Source: Marinospirillum insulare DSM 21763 (GTDB taxonomy: Bacteria; Pseudomonadota; Gammaproteobacteria; Pseudomonadales; Halomonadaceae). Taken from it: a stretch of DNA of 64,000 bases. The DNA is taken from assembly GCF_000686905.1 (NCBI RefSeq), contig NZ_JMLW01000013.1, forward strand, positions 1 to 64,000, written 5' to 3'. Both the position numbers and the translations under genes were made by a program. Under the pieces are notes generated by a model. It searched no databases. It saw only the letters and a program-made list of their open reading frames with translations, and was not told where the DNA came from. Below, piece by piece: positions 39,944-47,489 of the stretch (position 1 is its first letter; every line of letters starts with the position of its first letter).

Positions 39944-39954
39944 GAGGTTTTATG
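39941..39954 (+). promoter_or_regulatory. Strong ribosome-binding site of higA inside the higB stop
   Basis: AGGAGG (39942-39947) overlaps the TAG stop of higB and sits 4 nt before the higA ATG. It is a near-consensus site, stronger than the GAGG of higB, so antitoxin should be translated more efficiently than toxin from the shared mRNA. Confidence 0.7.
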
Positions 39955-40332
39955 ACACACATTAAATTAATAAAATCACCGCAAGACCATGAGCAAGCAC
40001 TAGAACACTTATTGTCTTTGATGGAATTGAACCCAGAGCCTAACACTGCTAAAGCCGATGAAATGGAGGTTTTAGCAGTGCTGATCGAAAAATATGAAGA
40101 AGAGGCATTTCCAATAAATAAGCCTGACCCTATTGAAGCAATTAAATTCCGTATGGAGCAACAGGGGTTAAGAAACAAAGACTTAGTGCCTTATATAGGC
40201 TCAGCATCTAAAGTTTCTGAGGTTTTAAATGGTACTCGTAATCTAAGCCTCAACATGATTCGTAGACTAAGCGAAGGCATGAATATTTCTGCGAGTATTT
40301 TAATTCAAGCTCCATCCCAAAAAGTTATTTAA
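39952..40332 (+). CDS. higA: HigA-type antitoxin with Xre helix-turn-helix
   Basis: The 126-residue protein has an N-terminal dimer/neutralising region (about 1-55) and a C-terminal Cro/C1 helix-turn-helix (about 62-120: IKFRMEQQGLRNKDLVPYIGSASKVSEVLNGTRNLS). This arrangement matches the HigA/YgjM antitoxins. It should neutralise HigB and repress the operon through the palindrome upstream. higBA lies between unrelated chromosomal genes, as in an inserted small module. Confidence 0.92.
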   Translation: MTHIKLIKSPQDHEQALEHLLSLMELNPEPNTAKADEMEVLAVLIEKYEEEAFPINKPDPIEAIKFRMEQQGLRNKDLVPYIGSASKVSEVLNGTRNLSLNMIRRLSEGMNISASILIQAPSQKVI

Positions 40333-40406
40333 GAAGTGCGGGCTTGGGTAATTGTAAGCATCGCAACCCTTCGAATATTTTTAACCAAGTAGTAGAGGTA
40401 AATACA

Positions 40407-41126
40407 GTGATAAAAAGTAATACACGCGGTGCATTTTTGTTAGGCCTATTGATAGCCCTAGGTTTAGCTGTGTTGGGCTTTCAGCTGGGCAATGCAGCTA
40501 TTAAAGTTAAGCAATACGAAAGAAGCGTAAAGGTAAAAGGTTTGTCTGAGCGAGAAGTTAGCTCTGATATTGTTTTATGGCCCATTCAATTTAGTGCAGC
40601 GGGTAACAACCTAGAAGCCTTGTATAACCAAACAGAAAAAAACACTTTAAAAATAAAGCAGTTTTTAATTGATAGCGGTATCGCTGCCGATGAAATCACC
40701 TACTCTTCGCCCACAATAACCGATAAGTCTGCCCAGCAATGGGGTGGCAATGAAAAAGCTGAATTTCGTTACACTGCCCTGCAAACCGTAACCGTTTATT
40801 CAGAAAATATCGCTGCGGTGCGTTCTGTTATGAGCCAGTTATCTGAGCTAGGCAAACAAGGTATCGTTTTTACCAGTGGTAACTATGAAGCACAAACTGA
40901 ATATATTTTCACCAGCTTAAATGAAATTAAGCCCGATATGGTTGAAGAAGCCACTAGGCAAGCCAGAGAAGTGGCTGAGAAATTTGCAAAAGACTCTGAC
41001 AGTAAACTGGGCAAAATTAAGCAAGCTTCCCAAGGTCAGTTTAGTATTAGCCCAAGAGATAGAAACAACCCACACATTAAAAAAGTGAGAGTCGTTTCAA
41101 CAGTGGAATACTATTTATCAGATTGA
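40407..41126 (+). CDS. SIMPL-domain (DUF541) periplasmic protein
   Basis: The product (about 239 residues from the GTG at 40407) has an N-terminal signal anchor (about 8-28) and a SIMPL/DUF541 domain like YggE/BP26, with SVKVKGLSEREVSSDIVLWPI and TALQTVTVYSENIAAVRS. YggE relatives reduce oxidative stress by an unknown means, and BP26 forms ring-shaped oligomers. The GTG start is supported by AGAGG 8 nt upstream. An in-frame TTG at 40344 would add 21 residues unlike a signal peptide. Confidence 0.82.
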   Translation: MIKSNTRGAFLLGLLIALGLAVLGFQLGNAAIKVKQYERSVKVKGLSEREVSSDIVLWPIQFSAAGNNLEALYNQTEKNTLKIKQFLIDSGIAADEITYSSPTITDKSAQQWGGNEKAEFRYTALQTVTVYSENIAAVRSVMSQLSELGKQGIVFTSGNYEAQTEYIFTSLNEIKPDMVEEATRQAREVAEKFAKDSDSKLGKIKQASQGQFSISPRDRNNPHIKKVRVVSTVEYYLSD

Positions 41127-41182
41127 CTTTAAACACCTAAACCTTGGATATGGCTTTTAGCAGCGTTTTTAAAGTAGTTAGC

Positions 41183-42376
41183 TTAAAGCGCCTTTAAATA
41201 GTTAAGCCATTGTTTGGCTGTGTCGGCTTCATTGCTGGCGAGTAGGTTTTCTAACAGGGTTTTGGCTAGGTCGTATTCTTGCATTTCTATATAAGCATTG
41301 GCGATTAATAGTTCTAACCTTGCCTTGTGTTTGCCTTCTGGCTGGTCAGTCACTTTAAGCCAAGCATCTATAGCTGCTTGCCAGTTGCCTTGGCTAAATT
41401 GCCAATCACCTAAGCGCTGCCAGTCTTGATTGCTTTGGCCAAGCTTAGCTAGGCGCTCTAAAGCCTGTTGAGTAGAATCTTGGTTGCTGGTTTGTAGCCA
41501 AGCTTGAGCTGCTAATTTATTTAATTTTAAGTTGTCAGGTTTATTCGCTAACTGTTCTTCAATAATTGCTGCTGCTCTTAAAGGTTGTTGGTTGGCTAAT
41601 AAGCGTCTGGCTAATTGCACCTGTTCTTTATTGTTTAAATAACCTTTTTCTTGGGCTAGCTCTAAAGTGACTAGAGCAGGTTTATCTTGCCCTGCTAAGA
41701 GCTGCAGTTGCGCTAGCTGCTTCCAAAGCTGTGGTTTTTCTGGTGCTAACACTAAGCGTTGATGTTGCAGCTTAGCCGCTTTTGCCCACTTTTCTTGGCG
41801 TTGAAAAACCGCTACGCCTAAGCTTAGCCAAGAATCTGGCTGGCGCATTTTTAAAGCCGCTAATAACCAAGGCTCTGCTGCTGACCATTTTTCTAACTGG
41901 GCTAAAAGTGCTGCCCGCAAATAGTTAGCTTCGGCACTGGGTTGTTCTTCATCCTGCCACCAAACTTTTAGTAGATTTAGCGCAGCCTGGTATTGGCTTT
42001 CACCGGTTAAAAGGTGCAGGGTTATCCAGCGCACGGCTTGTAGGCTGGCTAGATCTAAATGTTCGGCATCTTCTTTTAAAACCCTGTTTAGCTGATCTAA
42101 AGCTTTTTTTGGTTGGTTTTTTTGCTGATAAATCTGCACCAAAGCGCGAGCGACAAAAGCTCTCACAAAGGCGGCTTGTTCAGGTGAGCCATTGGGCTGT
42201 TTAAACAGTGCTTCACCCAAGTTCAAAGCTTCTTTTTGAGAGTCGGCTGAATCAGCAGCTAAGGCTTCATTAATTTTATGTAATTCTTGGTACTGAACGG
42301 GCGTTAGTGCCACGCTTTCTGCTTGAATAAAACCGCTAAAAACAAGCAAACCCATTGCTAGAATAAAACGCTTCAT
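41183..42376 (-). CDS. TPR protein of the TonB2-type cluster
   Basis: The 397-residue precursor has a signal peptide (about 1-19, ending QA) and then tetratricopeptide-like helical repeats over most of its length (for example WSAAEPWLLAALKMRQPDSWLSLGVAVFQRQEKWAKAAKL). It is rich in Gln, Leu and Ala. TPR proteins of this kind end the TonB2-ExbBD2-TtpC clusters of Vibrio and other marine gammaproteobacteria and are thought to assist the complex from the periplasm. Its ATG overlaps the tonB stop (TAATG), so it is part of the operon. Confidence 0.82.
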   Translation of the reverse strand: MKRFILAMGLLVFSGFIQAESVALTPVQYQELHKINEALAADSADSQKEALNLGEALFKQPNGSPEQAAFVRAFVARALVQIYQQKNQPKKALDQLNRVLKEDAEHLDLASLQAVRWITLHLLTGESQYQAALNLLKVWWQDEEQPSAEANYLRAALLAQLEKWSAAEPWLLAALKMRQPDSWLSLGVAVFQRQEKWAKAAKLQHQRLVLAPEKPQLWKQLAQLQLLAGQDKPALVTLELAQEKGYLNNKEQVQLARRLLANQQPLRAAAIIEEQLANKPDNLKLNKLAAQAWLQTSNQDSTQQALERLAKLGQSNQDWQRLGDWQFSQGNWQAAIDAWLKVTDQPEGKHKARLELLIANAYIEMQEYDLAKTLLENLLASNEADTAKQWLNYLKAL

Positions 42377-43020
42377 TAGCCGCCCTCTAAACGAAATTCT
42401 AACCGCTGTCTAAGTTGGCGATTAGTGCCTGCACCTAATTCGTAGGCAGCAAAACGCCAACGCGCAATAGCACGCCTTGCCGCTCGGTCAAATAGGTTTT
42501 TGGGTTGTGCATCCACCACACGAATGGTGTCGGTTAATACTTTGCCTTCGGCATCCACTTCAAAAACTAACTCTACCCAGCCTTCTTGCCTTCTAGCCAT
42601 GGCTTGGCGTGGGTAGCGAGGGGCTTCACGGTAGACAGGCACATCGGCGCTAGAATCTATGCCTAAATTTTGTAGGCTAGGGGTTGCGTTAGTAGCTAAG
42701 CCAGTATCGATGGAAGGCAGGGGTAGTGAAATGTCACTTGAAGCATTGCTAACAGCAAAATCGCTGCGGTTGGCACTACTGCTAGTGGATTGCTGCTGAG
42801 TCTCAGGCGGTGGTGGAGGGGGCGGTGGCGGTGGGGGTTTAAGGGTTTCCACTTCTGTGTCACCAGCTACTTGCACCCAGTTTAAAGCTAGGCGTGGGGT
42901 TTTTTCACTTAAACCACCGCTAGGGCCTTGAATTATCCAGCCCAAACCAGCAAACAAACCCAGTGATAAAGCTAAGGCTAAAGGGAATAGAAGTAGGGGC
43001 ATTAGGCGTGGCGATAACAT
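42376..43020 (-). CDS. TonB2-like energy transducer
   Basis: The 214-residue protein has an N-terminal membrane anchor (about 5-28), a run of 11 prolines near residue 65, a Ser/Asn-rich spacer and a C-terminal TonB domain containing YPRQAMARRQEGWVELVFEVDAEGKV. It is short, as TonB2 proteins are. It should pass proton-motive energy from ExbBD to outer-membrane receptors. The spacer to exbD upstream carries a three-unit 18-bp repeat. Confidence 0.92.
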   Translation of the reverse strand: MLSPRLMPLLLFPLALALSLGLFAGLGWIIQGPSGGLSEKTPRLALNWVQVAGDTEVETLKPPPPPPPPPPPETQQQSTSSSANRSDFAVSNASSDISLPLPSIDTGLATNATPSLQNLGIDSSADVPVYREAPRYPRQAMARRQEGWVELVFEVDAEGKVLTDTIRVVDAQPKNLFDRAARRAIARWRFAAYELGAGTNRQLRQRLEFRLEGG

Positions 43021-43037
43021 GGTTTATCTCTCTATTA

Positions 43038-43091
43038 ATTACTAAGCCGCTAGTTATTACTAAGTTGCTATTTATTACTAGGTCGCTAACA
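43038..43091. repeat. Three tandem 18-bp repeats between exbD and tonB
   Basis: The plus strand carries three consecutive 18-bp units beginning ATTACTARGYYGCTA at 43038, 43056 and 43074. Mismatches fall mainly in the last three bases and the central YY. The array ends at the exbD stop and fills most of the 72-nt spacer. Confidence 0.8.
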
Positions 43092-43092
43092 G

Positions 43093-43500
43093 CTAAGGCT
43101 GTTGTGCCGCAAGCGCTATTTTATCCACACCCGCTTGGCGCAGCTTATCCATCACTTCGACTAAGCGGCCAGAGCGCGAGCTTTTATCAGCTTGAATAAC
43201 CACACTGGATTGTGGTCTTTCTGCTTGTAGGCGAGCAACCACTGGTCCTAGAGCACTTAAAGCTAAAGGCTGTTTGTCGACCCACACATCACCTTCACCA
43301 GTAATGGCAATTAAAATGCTGGCTTGCGACTGCACCTCAGCGGTAGAGGCTTGGGGTGGATCAACCTCTATGCCGCTTTCACGCACAAAGCTGGTGGTGA
43401 CAATAAAAAAGATTAGCAGAATAAATACCACATCTAACATAGGCGTTAGGTTAACTTCGGTATCGTCCTGCTCTTGGTTTAATAGGCTGCTTCTACGCAC
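43093..43500 (-). CDS. exbD: ExbD-like biopolymer transport protein
   Basis: The 135-residue protein has one membrane helix containing the essential Asp in VNLTPMLDVVFILLIFF and a periplasmic ExbD/TolR domain (SILIAITGEGDVWVDKQPL, VVIQADKSSRSGRLVEVMDKLRQAGV). It is the proton-channel partner of ExbB. It follows the small exbB gene after 45 nt. Confidence 0.94.
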   Translation of the reverse strand: MRRSSLLNQEQDDTEVNLTPMLDVVFILLIFFIVTTSFVRESGIEVDPPQASTAEVQSQASILIAITGEGDVWVDKQPLALSALGPVVARLQAERPQSSVVIQADKSSRSGRLVEVMDKLRQAGVDKIALAAQQP

Positions 43501-43545
43501 GATTGCCCTCTCAAAAAAATGATTCTGACCTTAATGATTTTAACC

Positions 43546-44001
43546 TTAGTGACCCTGCAGGGTTTTGCGTGCCCTACGTTGCCAAAAGCTAAGAAAAAAC
43601 ATACCTAATAAAACCACCGCCATGCTGGCAAAGGTGGGCAAAATAGCACGGGCTATGCCTGAAGATAAGCGGCGAGGGTCGGCTGCACCGCCTAGGCTTA
43701 GGCCATCAAACACCAGCATCATGCCGGTTACTGTGCCGGTTAAACCCAGCAAAGGCGTAATCACCACCAAGGCTTTAAGCAGGGGTAAACCTTTTTCTAA
43801 TTGGTTTAGCGCCGCTAAATGCTGTGCATGGCTTTCTAATTGTGGCCTGTGGCTGTTAGGAGTAGAACGCCCTTTAAGGCTGGTTAAACTTGGCCAGGTT
43901 AGCCAGCGCTGCATAAATAAATAAACCTGCAGCACCGCCACAATAAACAGCAGCCACATAATTAAGCCGCCCTGCTGCATTAGGGTTAAAAACCCTGTCA
44001 T
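43546..44001 (-). CDS. Small ExbB/TolQ-like proton channel protein (ExbB2)
   Basis: The 151-residue protein contains a MotA/TolQ/ExbB domain with three hydrophobic helices. The core GLPLLKALVVITPLLGLTGTVTGMMLVF and SGIARAILPTFASMAVVLLGM motifs are present. It is shorter than E. coli ExbB (244), as usual for TonB2-type ExbB. Its ATG overlaps the upstream TtpC-like stop (ATGA). Confidence 0.9.
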   Translation of the reverse strand: MTGFLTLMQQGGLIMWLLFIVAVLQVYLFMQRWLTWPSLTSLKGRSTPNSHRPQLESHAQHLAALNQLEKGLPLLKALVVITPLLGLTGTVTGMMLVFDGLSLGGAADPRRLSSGIARAILPTFASMAVVLLGMFFLSFWQRRARKTLQGH

Positions 44002-45419
44002 GCTTTAACTTCCTGATTGGTTTGTTTGCTTGCCCTTGGCGCTTGGTTGAGTAATTTAGCTAACCAAGCAGAGCTTTCAGCTTCAATAATTCTAGCCAAT
44101 TTGCGTGAACGGCCTTGCAAAAGCAGGTGAGCTAACAGCAGGGGCACAGCAGTTAATAGGCCTAACACAGTAGTTACTAAGGCTTGAGAAATACCCGAAG
44201 CCATCATGGCTGGGTCGCCGGTTCCAAACAGGGTAATGGCTTGGAAGGTAGCTATCATACCGGTGACTGTACCTAGTAAACCCAATAAAGGTGCCATGGC
44301 AGCCAATAGTTTAACCAGGGCTAAACCTTTTTCTAAGGCTGAACCTTCTCTTACTAAGAGTTCGTCTAGGCTGGCCTCTAACACTTCTGGCGCACTGTTA
44401 GTTTGTGCTTGGCTGGCGTTTTGCATGCCTGTTAAAATTCTGCCTAAGGCATTTTTGGGTTGTGGTTCTTCAGGTTGAGCTAGCTGCTTAACCACTCTTT
44501 TTTCTTCTAACCATAAACGCAGCGATTGAATAAAGGCGACCAACAAACCGGCCAAGCCAAGAATAATAATTAAGTAACCAACAAAACCACCTTGTTTTAC
44601 TCTTTCTAATAAAGAAGGTTGCCGGCTATGCAGTTCAAGGGTTAAACCACGGGCTGGGTCTAGGCTAACTAGGTTACTTTTGCCAGCAATAAAAGCTTGG
44701 TTGGTGTTAATTAAATGAGCGGGTTGTTTTAACCATAAAGACGGTAAGTCTTGGTCATCTAAACGTAACACGCCTTGGTTATTCATTAGCTGCAAATCAC
44801 CTAAGCGGGTGAGTTGCGAAGTTTGAATTTGACCTGTTTGATCAACCCAAGGCGCTGTGTAGTTAACCACCTGCCCTGTGGCTAACCAGCTTTGTTGTAA
44901 AGCCTGCCAAAGCTGATAAAAATCGGTAATTAAAGGTAGGCGTTCTTCGGTTTGATTAGGTTTAGCAAAAGCCATTAGTTCAGGGTATTGCTGGCTGTAA
45001 CGGGCATTACTTAACATGCCAAACAGGTTGGATTTTTCTTCACGGTAAACAGCAAACACTTCACCTAAAGCAGTGGAACGAATTTGTAAGCGTTGTTCTG
45101 CTTCTTGTAGCTGGGTTTCTAATTGTTCTTGTTCACTTTCTAATTCAGCACGGCGCTGCTCGGCTTGTTTTAAAGCCTGTTTAGCGGTGGCAAGGGCTTG
45201 TGCCTGCGCTTGGGTTTCTTGGCTGTTTAATTGTAAACGAGCTTCTTCGGCCAGTTTGCGCTCCAAGCTTTTATGCTGAGTTTTTTTAAGTAATGCTTGC
45301 CAATAATCTTCGGGCAAGGCGCTTTCTGCTGAGGGTGCTGATGCTGATGGATTTGCCAAGCTGGTGCTGCTAACGATTAGCGCAAATATTAGCCAGGTTA
45401 GGCTAGCAAGCTTTTTCAT
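43998..45419 (-). CDS. TtpC-like MotA/TolQ/ExbB protein with coiled-coil N-terminus
   Basis: This 473-residue protein begins with a signal sequence (about 1-22) and a long periplasmic coiled coil (about 60-115, Gln/Glu/Ala rich). A central domain and then a C-terminal ExbB-type proton-channel domain follow (about 280-450: LAAMAPLLGLLGTVTGMIATFQAITLFGTGDPAMMASGISQALVTT). This architecture is that of TtpC, the fourth component needed for Vibrio TonB2 iron uptake. It overlaps both neighbours by 4 bases, so the operon is translationally coupled. Confidence 0.87.
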   Translation of the reverse strand: MKKLASLTWLIFALIVSSTSLANPSASAPSAESALPEDYWQALLKKTQHKSLERKLAEEARLQLNSQETQAQAQALATAKQALKQAEQRRAELESEQEQLETQLQEAEQRLQIRSTALGEVFAVYREEKSNLFGMLSNARYSQQYPELMAFAKPNQTEERLPLITDFYQLWQALQQSWLATGQVVNYTAPWVDQTGQIQTSQLTRLGDLQLMNNQGVLRLDDQDLPSLWLKQPAHLINTNQAFIAGKSNLVSLDPARGLTLELHSRQPSLLERVKQGGFVGYLIIILGLAGLLVAFIQSLRLWLEEKRVVKQLAQPEEPQPKNALGRILTGMQNASQAQTNSAPEVLEASLDELLVREGSALEKGLALVKLLAAMAPLLGLLGTVTGMIATFQAITLFGTGDPAMMASGISQALVTTVLGLLTAVPLLLAHLLLQGRSRKLARIIEAESSAWLAKLLNQAPRASKQTNQEVKA

Positions 45420-46216
45420 AGGTTAGCCTCCGTAGAGCTGGCTGCTGCATCTCGCAAGGGTAAAGATAGAGGTAAGTTTAAAAATTCGGGTAGGCCTCTT
45501 TCTTGTTCTAGCTCTAAACCTAATAAAACTTGTTGGCGTTGTTTAGAAGTTAAAGGCAACCAAGCTTGTTCTGCTGCTGACCAATAACCAGCACGCTGTT
45601 CATCTTCTGATAAATAATAAAGCCCGATACGGCCCAAGCGTAAGAGGGTTAGGCGTTCTTTTTCTGCTTGGTCATTGAGTTGTAAATACTCTTGGCTGGC
45701 TGATAAAGCCCTGCCTTGTTCAACTTCAGTGCGGTATGCAGTTAATAGCTGGCGCAATTTTTCTGCATGGCTTACATCCACTCTGGCTAACAGGTTGTTT
45801 AAAGATTTCACTTTAAATAAACGTTCTTCTTGCTTAAAGGGTAGGTCGTGTTGAATAAACTCACCTAAGCGTTCTGCCATTTGCTCTAGCAAAGGTTCTA
45901 AACCTTCACGGGTAGAATCAAGGCTAGCCAGCTGTTCTTCTAGGCTTAAAATTTGCGTTTGCAGGCGCTGGTTCCAATCTGCTTGGCGCTGGTTGTAAGC
46001 TTCTAGCAATAACAGTTCACGCCTTACCTGCCGCCATTCTTGAAAGTCTGCTTGGCGCTGGGCAGCTAATTGATCAACTTTTTGCTGAATATCAACGGCT
46101 AATTGCTGACTAGAGGCTTCAACTTTTCTGGTGGGTGCATCGGGTTGCGCTTGAAGCTGGGCAGAAAAAACCACCGCCGCAAGCAGGCCACTTAAGCTGG
46201 CGAGTTGTTTATACAT
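45416..46216 (-). CDS. DUF3450 periplasmic coiled-coil protein
   Basis: The 266-residue precursor has a signal peptide (about 1-23, ending LQA), a predicted coiled coil (about 35-110) and the conserved core LLRLGRIGLYYLSEDEQRAGYW of DUF3450. DUF3450 genes almost always lead TonB2/TtpC clusters. The product is probably a periplasmic partner of TtpC, but the mechanism is unknown. First gene of the six-gene Ton cluster, about 60 nt downstream of the iron-binding protein gene. Confidence 0.85.
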   Translation of the reverse strand: MYKQLASLSGLLAAVVFSAQLQAQPDAPTRKVEASSQQLAVDIQQKVDQLAAQRQADFQEWRQVRRELLLLEAYNQRQADWNQRLQTQILSLEEQLASLDSTREGLEPLLEQMAERLGEFIQHDLPFKQEERLFKVKSLNNLLARVDVSHAEKLRQLLTAYRTEVEQGRALSASQEYLQLNDQAEKERLTLLRLGRIGLYYLSEDEQRAGYWSAAEQAWLPLTSKQRQQVLLGLELEQERGLPEFLNLPLSLPLRDAAASSTEANL

Positions 46217-46238
46217 GGTAGGTGTTCCAAATCTGGAT

Positions 46239-46263
46239 ACGGGTTAACAGCCAGTTAACCCGT
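46239..46263 (-). terminator. Hairpin between the iron-binding protein and DUF3450 genes
   Basis: ACGGGTTAAC and GTTAACCCGT form a perfect 10-bp stem with loop AGCCA. No T-run follows on the minus strand, so it probably reduces read-through or stabilises the upstream message rather than ending transcription fully. Confidence 0.5.
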
Positions 46264-46277
46264 AGTTTACTACTTAA

Positions 46278-47276
46278 TTAAATAAGACCTGCTTTGCGTA
46301 ATAAAGCTAAAGTGCCTTCTAAATCATCTAACTTGTCTAAATCTAGGCTGGGGCTAGCTTTAAGGGCTTTTTCGTAGCTAGTGCCATCGCTGCTATGTGA
46401 AACCTCAGGAATCACTGGGTATTCGTTGACTTCTAAAGCAAAGTATTCTTGTGCATGCTTAGAGGTTAAGAAGCGTAATAGCTCAACCGCATGTTTTTGG
46501 TTTTTGCTCGACTTAAGCACACCCGCACCAGCAACGTTCATTAGGTTGCCGATATCGCCTTCTTTAAAGAAATCTTGCTTAACAGGAAACTTAGCATCCA
46601 CTTTAGTAAAACGAGGTAGGTAGTAGTTATTGACTAGACCGTAATCAATTTCGCCATCGGCAATGCCTTCTAACTGAGTGCTGTTGTTACGGTAAGTTTT
46701 AGCACCGTTGGCCTTCATAGCATTAAGCCATTCAAGGGTGCGCTCATCACCGTATTCGACACGCATAGCGGTAACAAAAGATTGGAAAGAACCGTTAGTG
46801 GGTGCCCAACCTACACGGCCTTTAAAGCGCTGGTCGGTAATTTCAAACACGCTGCTAGGGTGTTCTGCTTTAGGTGAACGCTCGGGAGAGTAAACAAATA
46901 AACGCGCTCGGCCACTGGTAGCCACCCAATTACCTGTTACGCTTTTATAAATATTAGGTAGTTTGTCGTAAATATCGCTAGGCAACTTGGCAAGTAAACC
47001 CGCTTGGCTAACCGCACCCATAGCACCGGCATCTTGCCCCCAAAACACATCCGCAGGGCTACGCTTACCTTCTTCTTGTAGAAGAACCGCTAACTGGGCA
47101 GTAGCACCATAGCGAACATTCACTTCAATACCGGTTTCTTTTTCAAATTCTTTAAGAATGGGTTCAACCATGGATTCACCACGGCCAGAATAAAGCGTTA
47201 GGGAAGTAGCAGAAACAACAGGGGCTACTAGCAAGCTGGTAACTAGAGCTAGGGGAGCAAAGAGGTTTTTACGCAT
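46278..47276 (-). CDS. FbpA-like periplasmic iron(III)-binding protein
   Basis: The 332-residue precursor has a signal peptide (about 1-23) and the ferric-binding fold of FbpA/FutA: LTLYSGRGESMVEPILKEFEKETGI, ADVFWGQDAGAMG, GRVGWAPTNGSFQSFVTAMR and the adjacent tyrosines in VNNYYLPRF that bind iron in the family. No permease or ATPase gene accompanies it here. A Fur-box-like promoter lies upstream and a Ton cluster downstream, so iron uptake is the likely role. Confidence 0.9.
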   Translation of the reverse strand: MRKNLFAPLALVTSLLVAPVVSATSLTLYSGRGESMVEPILKEFEKETGIEVNVRYGATAQLAVLLQEEGKRSPADVFWGQDAGAMGAVSQAGLLAKLPSDIYDKLPNIYKSVTGNWVATSGRARLFVYSPERSPKAEHPSSVFEITDQRFKGRVGWAPTNGSFQSFVTAMRVEYGDERTLEWLNAMKANGAKTYRNNSTQLEGIADGEIDYGLVNNYYLPRFTKVDAKFPVKQDFFKEGDIGNLMNVAGAGVLKSSKNQKHAVELLRFLTSKHAQEYFALEVNEYPVIPEVSHSSDGTSYEKALKASPSLDLDKLDDLEGTLALLRKAGLI

Positions 47277-47334
47277 AAGGCATTCCTTAATTTGGGGCTA
47301 GGTTATTTTAAGCTGGGTTATTTTAAGTTTAGTT

Positions 47335-47353
47335 GGAAATGAGATTCTTTATC
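47335..47353 (-). promoter_or_regulatory. Fur-box-like site upstream of the iron-binding protein
   Basis: The minus strand reads GATAAAGAATCTCATTTCC, matching the 19-bp Fur consensus GATAATGATAATCATTATC at 13 positions by eye. It lies just downstream of the predicted start site. A second inverted repeat, TCATT-GTA-AATGA (47364-47376), overlaps the -10 box. Confidence 0.6.
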
Positions 47354-47365
47354 ATCTTTAGAGTC

Positions 47366-47395
47366 ATTGTAAATGATAACTATACCCAACTGCAA
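47366..47395 (-). promoter_or_regulatory. Sigma-70 promoter of the iron-binding protein gene
   Basis: On the minus strand TTGCAG (47390-47395) and TACAAT (47366-47371, 5 of 6) are 18 nt apart. The start would fall near 47359, adjacent to the Fur-box-like site, so Fur would block it. Confidence 0.55.
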
Positions 47396-47430
47396 GAGTC
47401 GCAGCTTGTTTAAAATCAACAAGACCAGCA

Positions 47431-47467
47431 AAAAAAATCCCGCAAACTTTGAGTAAGCGGGATTTTT
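47431..47467 (-). terminator. Terminator of suhB
   Basis: AAAAATCCCGC pairs with GCGGGATTTTT (11 bp) around a 13-nt loop. The A-run on the plus strand becomes a U-run for minus-strand transcripts leaving suhB, whose stop is 23 nt upstream. Confidence 0.88.
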
Positions 47468-47489
47468 AAAACTGCTAGTAGCTTAGGGT

